DNA from: Coix lacryma-jobi var. lacryma-jobi
Taxonomy: Eukaryota > Streptophyta > Magnoliopsida > Poales > Poaceae
NCBI GenBank assembly: GCA_009763385.1
Contig: CM019826.1
Span: 66,711,864 to 66,775,863 of the forward strand
Reading direction: 5' to 3'
DNA: 64,000 nucleotides
The notes under the pieces are model-generated. The model had not been told where the DNA came from. It saw nothing but the letters and a program-made list of their open reading frames with translations, and made no database searches. The translations under genes were made by a program, and so were the position numbers. Shown piece by piece: positions 20,337-31,146 of the stretch; the stretch's first letter is position 1; each line of letters opens with the position of its first letter.

Positions 20337-22477
20337 GTCGGCCCACCGGGTCATCTACCCGACCCACAAGACTGAGGCCATTGGGCCATGCGGGTCGACC
20401 TCAAATTGGAACCAGGCCAATAGAGCCGGTGCCTGTTGACCCATCGGGCTAGACGGCTCGACCCATCCATGTGACTCAGTAGCAACTAGCAACTCCACGC
20501 GCCCCCCTCCGTCTCCGACTCTGCGGATCTCTCCGTCCGCACCTCATGGTGCCGACGATTCATTAGGGTTTGGGGCTATTGGGGGTGATGCCGGTGGTGC
20601 CTACTCCGAGTGACAATTTGAGCAAGCGCCTCTCCGTCCGTCCGCCGACGTCTCCGTGCGCCTCGCTGACATCGGACACCTCGCCTACTCCCACGCCAAC
20701 CAGGCCCTCCTCCGCCCAAGGTACCATACATACAGTACACCGCCTACTCGATCTACTTGCTGCTGTGGACGACGATGAGCGCCTACCGTGGACGGATGAT
20801 GCACGGACGGACGCCATGGATAGTTGCAGAACATATCTGTCTCCTTTTTTCTTTTTCTTTTTAAATTTGGATATGTAGTATATAAAATGCAGTATTGCTT
20901 GCCAATTTGCCATGGTGCTCTGTACATAGTAGTACTAAGCCGTTAGTTACTGCATTTCTTGGCTGATTGCTTAGAGCATTGAAAGATTGGTCGTGGCTAT
21001 GATTTGCTCGTGCCTTATCTTTACTTGTAATGCCTAGATTACGAAGCAGTACTGAGCATATTTGTGTCTCTCCCTAGATTGCCAAGCAGGACTAAGCAAT
21101 CTGCTTGAGCTTCCATTTGATATTGTTGTCAGACCTGCAAGTCTATTGTGTATTGTGATCTGAAATTCAATATATCTTGCGGCTTTGCCACTTTAAGCTG
21201 ATCCTATTCAGTTTGTATAGATCACCTAAGCACTAGTACATTACTGCTTGCCATTGTGTGCTCTGAAATAAATTTATTGCATTTTTCGATCACAAACATG
21301 GACGACGAAGAAGGGAACCAGCAGTTGTACCAAGGGGGGCACCTCTTTCTTGACACCTGTTGTAACAAGACCAAGATTTGTTCCACCACCAGATTTATCT
21401 ACTAGAATAGCAAACATTTGCAGAGCGTATAGCAGTGAGCATGTTAATCTTCCTTTTATATGAATGTTGTATTATAATTGCTCAATTAATTCATGATAAA
21501 ATGTTCACTCATTATGTCATTTGTTTGCAGGAACTTCTCATGATACAGAAATGCTTGATGAAGAAGAAGATGCTGATTATGAAGAAGAGGAAGGAGATGA
21601 TGTGGATGAAGAAGACAATGAAGAAGATTATGTTGACGAAGAAGAGCAAGGCGTTGAGCTAGTTGACATGGGATCATTTTCTGAACCAGGAAGAAAGTTT
21701 TTATCAAAGGTATGGAAAGAATATGAGCCTATCAGAGTTGATGGAATAGTCATAGCGGTTGAGTGCAAACATTGTGCAAGGAATATTTGTGCTGAGCGTA
21801 AACATGGAACAAGTTCATTGCGCAAACACTTGAAGAGGTGTAAGGAAAGGATGAAGGCTCTTGAGAACATATATGATGAATGATTGACAGTTGTGAGGAA
21901 GGTTTGAGGCTTTTCCCAGTTCAGACATTATTCGCTATGCGCTTAATGTTTATGACTAATCGGTGGCGTTGAGTTGTGGTGTTTCATGTGTTGGTGTGCA
22001 TGTGCAACATGTGTGTCTTGGCTGTATTGATGTGCAGGTGTGGAGCTCAAAGACAGTGGTCGAAGGTGAGGTGAAGGTCAAGTAGAGACGTGTCATGCCG
22101 ACGGACCGGGAGCGGTGAAGGATGGGCGTACCGTGCGGCGGACGTGCCATGCCGATGTACCCAGAGCGGTGAAGGGCGGACGTGAGGCTTGGACTGACAG
22201 ACCATGAGGCCGGAGGACCAGCTGTGGTAGCTGGCACTTAGCATTGGCGAGCGAGAGCACATGGGGATGTGTGATGCATCGGCCGAGTCGGGAGGAAGAC
22301 GATGACGTCGTGGCATTCGGCGGGAGGTCGGACACAGGCTTGCTTGCAGCGCAAGTGCCGTCGGCCGAGTCAAGAAGGAAGGCGAAGGCGTTGTGCCCGG
22401 CATGGAGGGTGGACTGCATCGGTATCGGTGCTGTTAGTCGGGGTGTGTGAACCAGATCCTGTCTACGGTGCGGGTTC

Positions 22478-22644
22478 GGTAGCTGAGCCTCAAAAAGCTA
22501 CCCTCGACGGTTTCCGAGTTTGGGCCTCAAAACTCGGGGTGGCCGGTTTCCAAGTTTGGGCCTCAAAACTCGGGGTGGACGGTTTCCAGGTTTGGGCCTC
22601 AAAACCTGGGCTAGCGGGTTTACCGGTTTGGGCCTCAAAACCGG
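22478..22644 (+). repeat. 36-bp tandem array of covarying hairpins (copia B' U3)
   Basis: Five units start at 22478, 22514, 22550, 22586 and 22623. Stems: GGTAGCT/AGCTACC, CCGAGTTT/AAACTCGG, CCAAGTTT/AAACTCGG (one mismatch), CCAGGTTT/AAACCTGG, CCGGTTT/AAACCGG. Loops are near-constant (GGGCCTCA; GAGCCTCAA in the first). The array lies about 260 bases upstream of the TATA box. Confidence 0.85.
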
Positions 22645-22901
22645 GCGGAGGTTCCTATGCGGAACGGTCGACGTGTGGCGGCACCGAGAGGCTTGCGTTG
22701 CGGCGAAGCTATCGGTGAGGAAGGCGAGATGGTCGACGTGACGGCACGTGGCGGCATCCTGGAGCTTGCGTCGAGGCAAAGCGAAGGATGAGAAGGCGCG
22801 TGGCCGTCGGATGAAGAATGACCAAGTTGGATGGTTTTACCCCTTGGGGGTATTTGGGTCAGTGCTTCATGTGAGGGCGTTTTGGTCTTCGTACGTGTGC
22901 C

Positions 22902-22910
22902 TATATATAT
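22902..22910 (+). promoter_or_regulatory. TATA box of copia B' LTR
   Basis: CTATATATATGTGAGG; position relative to the hairpin array parallels the TATA box of copia B. Confidence 0.65.
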
Positions 22911-23522
22911 GTGAGGGGGCTGGTTAGGGCAGCCTATCCTTGGAGGTGTCACTCTCATTTTGTTCATTTGAGAGGAGGCTAGGGTTAGAGAGAGGTGTGG
23001 CTCTTGTTCTTGAGCTTTTTGCCATCCGCGCTTTGTGTTGCGAGGAGTGGCTTGTAACCCGACACAGTGTGCTACACAATTCATCATCCCGTAGCAATCT
23101 AAGGATCAAATTCTTACTTCTCTTGTGTTGGCTGAAATTTGGATCGATTTGCGTTTTTGTTCTTCGCGTTTTGGTTTTTCCCTTCTCGGAGATTTGCGTC
23201 GTTCTCCCTCTCCGTGAGATGTTTTTTGATTCCATTTGAATCAGATCATGCTTTGTCATGAGCTCCTTCTTTTCACCGAAGGATTTCCCCTCTAACGTCA
23301 CGAGCACATAGATCGGGTCGAATTCACGTTTGTTCTTTGTTTTTCCCCTTTTTGCCTATTTGTCTTTGATTCTCTAATCTATTGTTAGAATCAAACTATG
23401 GCTTCTTAGAGATAGCTCACTGACCTTGTTGTGAATACCTCTGCAAAATTTCAGATTTTTCAGAGTTGATTTGGTTGAGTTTTGGATTCGAATTCGGAAT
23501 TTTCTGGAACTTCAGCGCAAAT

Positions 23523-23740
23523 ACCAGACATGTCCGGTACGATCCCGGACATGTTTGGTGCAACTAAATTTCGAATTTCGAGCTGCAATTTTGTGGAGAT
23601 CTTTCCTTAGGTGTCTACTAGCTCTGGTTAAAATTTCATAAGTTTTGCACAACGTTTGATAGGGTTTTGGATTTTACTCCCAAAACTGGTCTGAGCAGTG
23701 AATACCAGACTTGTCCGGTGTGAATCCCAGACATATCCGG
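23523..23740 (+). repeat. CCGGACATGTCCGG-type palindromes in copia B' LTR
   Basis: Four degenerate sites near 23523, 23544, 23703 and 23724, all downstream of the TATA box. The 3' LTR repeats them near 26432, 26455, 26616 and 26637. The best match is CCCGGACATGTCCGG (26637 onward). Confidence 0.7.
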
Positions 23741-24071
23741 TATTTAAACATTGGAGTTTTTTGCTGCAATTTTTGGGAGACCTTCCTGTGGGTGTCTAGT
23801 ACTTGTGGTTCAAATTTCACAATTTTTAGACACAGTTTGGTACTCCTTTTAGTTTTTCTCCTAGGATTGGTCACTGCAGTTCTGCATTTGCTTCGAGGCT
23901 CTTTTGAGTTCGTGTAGTGTCCCGTTGTGCTTCTTAAAAGCATCCACCTTACATCTAGGGCCGTGGACACTACCGGGGTGACTCTCTGGGATAAGGTCCA
24001 TTGATATCTCAAGAAGAAATTTGAGGCTCCCATTCACCCCCCACCTCTGGTCGCCATTTTGGTCCTTCAAT

Positions 24072-24084
24072 TGGTATCGGAGCC
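24072..24084 (+). other. primer-binding site of copia B'
   Basis: TGGTATCGGAGCC two bases after the LTR; initiator-Met type. Confidence 0.85.
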
Positions 24085-24237
24085 AGTTAAGGATCTCTCT
24101 ACCTTAACCGGTTCCGGATCAGCGAAGGCGATCTTTGAGAGCGATTTTGCTTCCGACTTTGTTTGTCGAGGTGTTCAGCTTTTGTGTTGCTAATACTAAC
24201 GGTGCTTTTAGAAGTGGCACCAAGTTTTTCTTCTAGT

Positions 24238-26188
24238 ATGTCTTTGTCTTTAGGTTTGAATGCTTCCAAGGACGACATCTTGGGAAGAAGGAGGAGCACA
24301 GTTGATGAAAGGGATCACGAGGTGAATGAGCTATTGAATCTTCTACGTGATGATGAATTTTCACCAGAGGATCTTCTACATCAACTTGGCAAGACCAAGA
24401 AAGGTACACTTGCTTGGGGTCCTGTGACCTTGCACAACCTTTATGAGGCTCGATCTAGGAATGTTGAGCTTTGTAGTACCTTGCGTAGAAAGGTCGAAAA
24501 GTTGAAATGCTCCATTGCTAGGTTGAAGTCTAGTGCCTCTTTGCCTTGCACTTCTTGTAGTGACATGGTTAGGAAGAATGATGAGCTGTGCTTTTCTCTT
24601 GATAGCTTAAAATCTGAATATGAACTGTTGAAATCCAATGCTTCCAAACCATGTTTAGTTTGCATTGACTTTCGCAAGGACTTTGATTGTGCTAAAACTG
24701 AAATAGCCTTGCTTAAGTCAAATGCTTTGTTACCATGTGTTTCATGTGAGTCTTTGCATGCTGAAATTAATGCACTAAAATTGACACACACCACATGTGT
24801 TGATGAACTTGAGCATGCTAGGGCAGAAATTGTTGATATAAATTCTAGGCATTGTAGCTCATGCTCTTTGAATAAAAATGCTTGCCTTACTTCTTGTGCT
24901 ATTCATGATTCTTTGCTTGATGTGAATGGTGATGTTTCTTCCACCGATTTCTTTTGCACATCATGCATTGATTTGGAAAAAGAAGTTTTGGCTTTGAAAG
25001 CAATGCGCGATGATATGAGCGCTAAGTTGGTTGAGCACAATGATATGAGTGCCAACCTTGAGAAAGAAGTTGAACTCTTGCGTACCACATATGCGGAGTG
25101 CATTAGAGAGGAGATGGAAAATCTAAAAAACGCTCCTTGTGGTACTTGTGATCACTCTTTGTTTGAGAATGAGGTTTTAACTAAAAGATGCAAGAGTCTT
25201 TGTGCTAAGTCTTTTGAGTCACGCATTTCTTGCAACTCTGATGTTGATGCTTCTAAAATTGCTTCTTTGCAACCAGAGTTGAGTTCTTGTGTTGCGCGTG
25301 AGTCTTTTGACTGTAGCACTAGTGCCAAGGTTTCAGATAGCTCTTTCATAGCTACTCCCAACCTTGTTGTATCTTCGAGTGATGTCCAAGGGACTTCTCT
25401 TGACAAGGGTGCTTCTCCGATTTTTGGGACTTGTGTTCCCAATCCGATTTTCCATTTCACCTTTTGCAAGAAGGGTGGACATTCATTCGATTTTTGTTTC
25501 CGTCGTGTCAAACACGAGCGACGTATTCGAGCTAAGGCTTTTAGGAAGCCGCGTAGCCTTTCCCATGGCACGTGTGCTCCTAGTGTTGGCACTAAGTTGG
25601 TTGTTGATGCTTCTTGTTCTAAGTCCCAAGGGACGTCTCACTTGTTGAAAAATGGTGTGCCTTCCAGTAGGCCTTTGTACCATTGTTCTTTTTGTGGGAA
25701 AGATGGGCATCAAGAAAGCTTTTGCTATCGGCGTGCCAAACGCATGCGTCAAGCTCACTCTTCTAGGAAGATGGTGGTTCATAGCCTTTCTCATGGCATG
25801 AACGCTTGTGCTCCTAGTAAGAAGCCCTTTTTGTTGATGGGTTTTATGACTCCTTTTCTAGTGGGTTAGGTCATGGTCGTGGACATGCTTCTAGTGCTAC
25901 TTCTCTTGGTCCACATCATGCTTCTTATGGTGCATCTATTGGTTCATCTACAAAAACCTTAGAAGATGTTTGCCTCTTTTCCCGTGGTACGACTCGTTCT
26001 TCTCCTCGAGTTGTCCTTTTGAGGAATGCTTCCAAGGATATTTCAAAATTGCATTTGAACCAACATTTGCATCATGCTAACCCACAAGATGAGTTCAGTT
26101 TTGTGACCAAGTCCTGGGTTCCCAAGTACATGCTTGCTAACCCTTCGGGATCCAAGACTCAGGTTACTTTGTCCTCTTATGTGTAGAT
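24238..26188 (+). pseudogene. SIRE-like Gag C-terminal protein with CxxC-repeat coiled coil and CCHC fingers
   Basis: Start taken at the ATG at 24238 (MSLSLGLNASKDD), the first sensible one after the leader. The protein is a long coiled coil. A motif of the form LKSxAxxPCxxC recurs about every 30-40 residues (PCTSC, PCLVC, PCVSC, then CSSC, CTSC, CGTC). Two zinc-knuckle-like motifs follow: FCKKGGHSFDFC, lacking the first Cys, and a complete CSFCGKDGHQESFC. The frame ends at 25867 but continues shifted by one base to 26188, ending in the family linker WVPKYMLANPSGSKT, where protease would normally start. So pol is missing, not merely mutated. Confidence 0.75.
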
Positions 26189-26242
26189 ATGAGGATGCGG
26201 GGTGGAGAACATGCGCCTGATGGAGCTTGATCTTTTAGATAT

Positions 26243-26309
26243 GATCAAGATTTGATGGTTCTCTACACCCCGCTTAGTTTGTGATCAAGATTTGATGGTT
26301 CTCTACACC
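26243..26309 (+). repeat. 27-bp direct repeat at a deletion junction
   Basis: GATCAAGATTTGATGG...CTACACC occurs at 26243-26269 and 26283-26309, immediately before the point where the truncated 3' LTR begins (homology to 23398 onward). Confidence 0.85.
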
Positions 26310-26995
26310 ATGGCTTCTTAGAGATAGCTCACTGACCTTGTTGTGAACACCTCTGCAAAATTTCAGATTTTTCAGAGTTGATTTGTTTGAGTTTTGGATT
26401 CGAATTCAGAATTTTCTCGAGCTTCAGCGCGAATACCAGACATGTCCGGTATGATCCCGGACATGTCCGCAATACCTAAATTTTGAATTTCGAGCTGAAA
26501 TTTTGTGAAGATCGTCCCTTAGGTGTCTACTAGCTCTGATTAAAATTTCATAATTTTTGGACACCGTTTGGTAGGGTTTTGGATTTTACTCCCAAAACTG
26601 GTCTGAGCAGTGAATACCAGACTTGTCCGGTGTGAATCCCGGACATGTCCGGTATTTAAACTTTGGAGTTTTGAGCTGCAATTTTTGGGAGACCTTCCTG
26701 TGGGTGTCTAGTACATGTGGTTCAAATTTCACAATGTTTGGACACCGTTTGTACTCCTTTTAGTTTGTCTCCTAGGATTGGTCACTGCAGTTCTGCATTT
26801 GCTCCGAGGCTGTTTTGAGTTCGTGTAGTGTCCCGCTGTGCTTCTTGAAAGCAACCACCCTACATCTAGGGTCGTGGACACTACCGAGTCTTGTCTCGCT
26901 ATTGGGGTGACTCTGTGGGACAAGGGCCATTGATTTCTCGAGAAGAAATTTGAGGCTCTCATTCACCCCTCTCTGGTCGCCATTTCGGTCCTTCA
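26310..26995 (+). repeat. 3' LTR of copia B', 5'-truncated
   Basis: Homologous to 23398-24069 of the 5' LTR. The first about 1.54 kb, including the U3 promoter and hairpin array, is absent, as is any polypurine tract. There is also an insertion of about 18 bases near 26887. Confidence 0.85.
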
Positions 26996-29852
26996 GCTCT
27001 TAGAGTTGCTGGTCAGTTAAATGCCTCTATCATGTCTCCAGATGGAGTTGCATTAGGGCCTTGGACCTTTAGTCAGGCTGTATCAAGCAAAGAGCTCATG
27101 AGGATGATAGTATTGCATGAGTTGCCCTTCTCACTTGTGGAATATGAGGGATTCAAGGGGATTGTCTCTAGTCTAAACCCAAGTTTTAAGATGATCTGCA
27201 GGAAAACAGTGCGCAATGATTGTCTAAAAGAATTTGCAGAAGAGAAGAGATACCTGCAAGGTTTGTTAAAAAACTCTAGTTCCAAGTTTTCTTTGACTAG
27301 TGATATGTGGACATCAAATAGAATGGTGGGGTACATTGTTATTACAGCCCACTTTATTGATGAGAAGTGGCAGCAACAAAAGAGAATAGTGAAGTTCACA
27401 GCTATGGAGACACCTCACACAGGAATAGCAATGTTCAACACCATGATCAAGTTCATAAGAGAATGGGGGATTGAAAATAAGATTTTTGCAGTGACTCTAG
27501 ATAATGCAAACAACAATGGTGTCATGATGAAATTATTGAAGACTCATTTGCTAACTAAGGAGATGCTAGTTTCTAGTGGTAGGTTATTCCACCAACGTTG
27601 TGCTGCTCATGTCATAAATCTGATATGTCAAGTAGGGTTGGAGTTTCTTAGCCCAATGATTGACAAGATACGTGACACTATGAAATATATTCGAAGCTCT
27701 GCAGCAAGGAAGGAAAAATTTGAGGAAATTGTTGCACAACTAGGCATATCGTGTGAAAAAAGTCATTGTCTTGATGTTATAGCACTCGCTGGAACTCTAC
27801 TTATATAATGCTTAGTACAGCAAAAGAGTTCCGCACAATGTTTGACTCATTACACATTCAAGACACAAACTACACCTTCAGACCAACATATGAGGAATGG
27901 GATAAGGCTGATGTTATTTGCAGATTTCTAAAGGTTTTCTATGAAGCCACTAATGTAATATCAGGCACAAAATACCCTACTTCTAACTTATATCTTAATG
28001 TATTGTTGAAAGGATGGAGAAACAACCTTTTGATGAGGAATTTGAGATGTCCACTACACTGAAATACATGAAGAAAAAGTTTGACAAGTACCGGAAGGTA
28101 TCATGGCTGGATATTTGTATTCCTGTGATTTTGGACCCTCAATTCAAGTTGCAATACCTTGAGTTTCAGTTTCACAAAGAATTTCAGGATGATGCTACTT
28201 GGATGATCAACAAAATAAAAAATGTGTTTGAAAGGCTGTTCAAAGAATACCACAAATCAAATGTAAATGTTGCTGCAGATCCTATGTCACAAGAAATTGA
28301 CGTTGAAATGAGCATAATGAACCATGATCCTTTGGAAAGTTGGGACCAACATGTGACTCTCAGTGCTCGGTCTACCAACGAGTCTTCCTTAGAACTTGAG
28401 ACATATTTGAAAAAGGTGCCAATTCGTCGTAGTGACCAATTCAATATCCTTCCATGGTGGCAGATGAACTCAGTTGAGTATCCAACACTGAGTCGCATGG
28501 CAAGGGATATATTGGCTGTTCCGGCTTCTACAATAGCTTCTGAGTCTGCATTCATCACTGGGTCAAGAATAATATCAGATTTTCGAAGTCGGTTGACCCC
28601 AGCTACCGTCGAAGCCTTAGTCTGCCTACAAGATTGGATCAGGGCCATAGGTAAACACATAGTACACATGTTCTCTGAATTGTCACTAATGCTATTATAG
28701 AAGTCAAAACATGGAATAAGTTCAAAATCATGAAATTAAAACTAGCACCTCTCTTGTTTCATACAGCTCGTACTAAGCGCAACATGGGATCAGTTCATGA
28801 CATTATCTTGTCATTGGAAGGTATTTGCCCTCTTCATTAATTTGTTATTATTCTAAAAAACCATTGCTTTATATAGAAATTTATTAGATGTCGATCCTAG
28901 TTTGTTACGGCAGCAGTAATGTAGTTTTGGAGCAATTTATATTCTAAAAAAGAATGTATCCCTAATCAGAGTTTTATGTCTGTGTCATGTACTTATATCC
29001 GTAGTTTGCATTAACTTGCAGAGTGTCAGGTCAGGACAAACATGATAGAATATAGATTTGTGTTTAGCATTCTATATTGTCATGCTGGTCGATCAGCTAA
29101 TGCTAATGACCTTCCTTAGCTTCCAGCTGGATCACACGCACAACAAGCATGTTACGGCTGTGTAGTGCCTGTACCAGTACAGTGTGTATTGATGTATGGT
29201 TTCGTTGTCTGTATTTAGCAGCCATGATCAACAAGGTTTGTTGGTCGCAGCATATACAACTGAGAAAGTCTTTATCTCGTTATAATTAACGGGAGAGAAG
29301 AAAGAAAGCTAAACACAGTCTGTTAATTTGGTGTAGTGGCAACTAGCAAGCAGTATAGATAGTGACATAGTGTGCTTTTTTTCTTTATTCTTTGTTCACT
29401 GTCTGATCTTAGTAGCAAGTAGTACAAAATATTTTTAACATACAGATGAGTACTTATAATTTTTTTTGGACCATGCAGATGAAGACTCAATTTTTTTTTT
29501 AAGGGAGTTTGGTGAAGACTTGAGAGATCTTTGCGACTCAGATTCAGTGTTGTGTAATCTGTAGTACTTTGCTGTTATTAACAGGTTGTGTGTCAGCCGG
29601 TGTCTATGTACCTGGCTCTATTTTATGATGTTGTATATATGTTCACAGATTTCATATTTGACATATTTGATGTATTAAGTATGTCTAATTACCTGTTTAA
29701 GTGTATGATTACCAAATAATAATAATAATTTGGGTCGGCCCCAGGGTACCCATTGGGTCAGCAAGGCCAAAAGCTTTTGGAGATTTGGGTCAGCCTGTGG
29801 CCCTGCAAATTGGCCTTGGGGCCATGAGGCCAGGTCCAAGGCCAGGTCCGGG

Positions 29853-29872
29853 CCGGCCCATTCCCATTTTGA
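29853..29872 (-). repeat. hAT right terminal inverted repeat
   Basis: Reverse complement equals the left repeat for 20 bases; followed by the GCTGAATT duplication at 29873-29880. Confidence 0.92.
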
Positions 29873-30460
29873 GCTGAATTACACTCTTAATTGAAGAGTG
29901 TTACCGTTACGTCCGATGCACCCCTCCGTTGTGACCGATACAACGATCTCGACATTGTTACTTCCTGTTAGCATCGAACGCACATCCGATGCTAGCAAGG
30001 GCAGCGTCAGATGCCCTTCTGAGGGTCGAAACAACTTCAAAACACGATGTTGCCTTCATGACTTTTGTTCCTCACAACATATAGGCTATCTCTGAGGTCA
30101 ATAGACTCACCAAGGTCAAGCTACTCATTCATGCTCCCCTACCTCAATAGACTCACCAAGGTCAAGCTACTCATTCATGCTCCCCTTTATAGTATGGCCA
30201 AAGGGAAAAATAAAGACCTAAACTAATCTAAGTGTCTCCCAACACCAAACAACACTAAGAACTAACCTATCTCCATCTTCATCGTCCATTCTTTGAAAAC
30301 CAAATCGATTTCCATCCCTTAGGGGGCATGAAAACCATTTGCCCATATCGTCGCCATTATTTTGACCTAACACTCTCTGTTTCTGCAAAACACACGTTAG
30401 TCATAATAATCTTATGCTATCATCACTCATCAAAACCCACTAGGGGTCTAGATGCTTTCA
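29873..30460 (-). repeat. copia A LTR, piece 3 of 3
   Basis: Resumes after the hAT (with its 8-bp duplication) and ends TAGATGCTTTCA at 30460. In LTR orientation this is TGAAAGCATCTAGACCCC, a start I recognise from grass copia LTRs. It contains a short tandem duplication ('aatagactcaccaaggtcaagctactcattcatgctcccct') near 30100-30187. Confidence 0.75.
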
Positions 30461-31146
30461 CTTTCCTTAGCAAGACTTGTGCTTGATTATTAATATCTTA
30501 TCTATTTACTTTTATGTCTTTCATGTCTACTGTTAGTATAGTTGTTGCAGCTTAAAATGGGATCTCCACTCGCATCGAGTGATTTAGTTATTATATGTGA
30601 CTAGAGTAGTAATGAATAGTGTAGACATGGTATCTACTCTATAGGTTACCTGAGATCGCACCAAGTCCAATGGATAGTTATGGTTGCCCCAGGTGGTGAC
30701 AGCCTTGATGGCCGACGTAATCCACTATGTTTAGGTTGGTGTTTGTAGGACCATAGTCAGAGCTTCCTAGTCCCTTTGTCATTCCTTTCTATGGCTAGTG
30801 CTCTGATGTCCCAAAGTGATATTGTGTGTTATTGCTATAACTACCCATCCTTAGTTAATAGAACCAAAGTAATAGAGAAATATCTAGGAACCTTGAACTC
30901 TCAATTTAGTTAAGCTACTCATTTATTGTGGAATTACACCGTGTGTTCATCACTCTTATCAATATCATCATTTAACCCCACTTTATGTTACAAGGTATAT
31001 TAATTAGTAGATAAATTATAAGTTAATCATCAACTTCTTTAAACATTGTTTCCCTATGGTAAAATATAAATAATGATACCTAGAATACTTCTGGTAAAAT
31101 GCTATGATATTGTTCTGTATGCTTGCGGAATCCTTCAAATTCTATT
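30461..31146 (+). repeat. diverged Athila-like LTR remnant
   Basis: Matches the U3-to-U5 order of the Athila LTRs (for example 12640-12850): 'gggatctccactcgcatcgagtg', 'tagagtagtaa', 'taggttacctgag', 'ggtgacagcc', and a terminal '...cttctggtaaaatgct...tgcttgcgga'. It is cut at the right by the Tekay-type LTR. It is the oldest layer visible, since both neighbours interrupt it. Confidence 0.7.

Larger units (their letters stand above)
21862..24069 (+). repeat. 5' LTR of copia B'
   Basis: TGAGAACAT...GGTCCTTCA. It contains the hairpin array 22478-22644, TATA box 22902-22910 and GGACATGTCC palindromes 23523-23740. The start is set by the GCTCT duplication. Confidence 0.85.
21862..26995 (+). mobile_element. 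copia B', non-autonomous gag-only element
   Basis: Flanked by GCTCT on both sides (21857-21861 and 26996-27000), splitting the hAT transposase codon frame cleanly. The 5' LTR is 2.2 kb; the 3' LTR keeps only its last 686 bases. The only ORF is the coiled-coil/CCHC part of a SIRE-like Gag; no protease, integrase or RT follows. The LTR shares the 36-bp hairpin array and the ...GGTCCTTCA end with family B. Confidence 0.88.
21298..29564 (+). pseudogene. hAT transposase gene, frameshifted, interrupted and intron-containing
   Basis: Exon 1 (21298-21434) starts MDDEEGNQQ; a six-G run at 21334-21339 has one base too many. Intron 21435-21530 (GTGAGC...TTTGCAG). Exon 2 (21531-21861) has an acidic stretch and a BED finger (CKHC...H...H). 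It is interrupted by copia B' and resumes at 27001 in frame (LRVAGQLNASI). The core follows: FSLTSDMWTS, FAVTLDNANNN, RCAAHVINLI. There are frameshifts near 27780-27800 and 28010-28050. The C-terminal hAT dimerisation region is at about 28430-28640 (ILPWWQ...PTLSRMARDILAVPASTIASE). A donor follows at 28650, short exon 28767-28820, and a probable last exon 29479-29564. Not translatable as it stands. Confidence 0.85.
20317..29872 (+). mobile_element. hAT DNA transposon, RICESLEEPER-like, with nested copia B'
   Basis: Terminal inverted repeats share the first 20 bases and are flanked by the 8-bp duplication GCTGAATT (20309-20316 and 29873-29880), as expected for hAT. It encodes a BED-finger hAT transposase with introns. 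Subterminal GGGTCGGCC/GGCCCA motifs are frequent at both ends. Without the B' insertion it is about 4.4 kb. Confidence 0.92.
10281..30460 (-). mobile_element. copia A, SIRE-like Ty1/copia element, partial and multiply interrupted
   Basis: Minus-strand order: LTR start (30460, TGAAAGCATCTAG...), LTR end near 11276, PBS at 11255-11266, gag at 11215-10281, then cut by the B-type LTR. Removing the Athila-like element (11805-19891) and the hAT element (20317-29872), each with one target-duplication copy, rejoins the LTR into about 1.5 kb. The pol part is outside the window. The bases after its end (CTTTC, 30461-30465) are the candidate target duplication. Confidence 0.8.

Noticed and set aside
20570..20878. 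Frame starting MGLLGVMPVVPTP as the first hAT exon
   Set aside because: More likely 5' untranslated sequence; the ATG at 21298 leads in phase (after one indel) across a good intron into the BED exon.
21962..23307. Large frames in the copia B' LTR (for example 22302-22718)
   Set aside because: They are translations of the 36-bp hairpin repeat and GC-rich U3; the repeated peptide (FQVWASKPG-like) is a by-product.
23523..23740. GGACATGTCC motifs as p53-type response elements
   Set aside because: Resemblance to the animal half-site is coincidental; plants have no p53.
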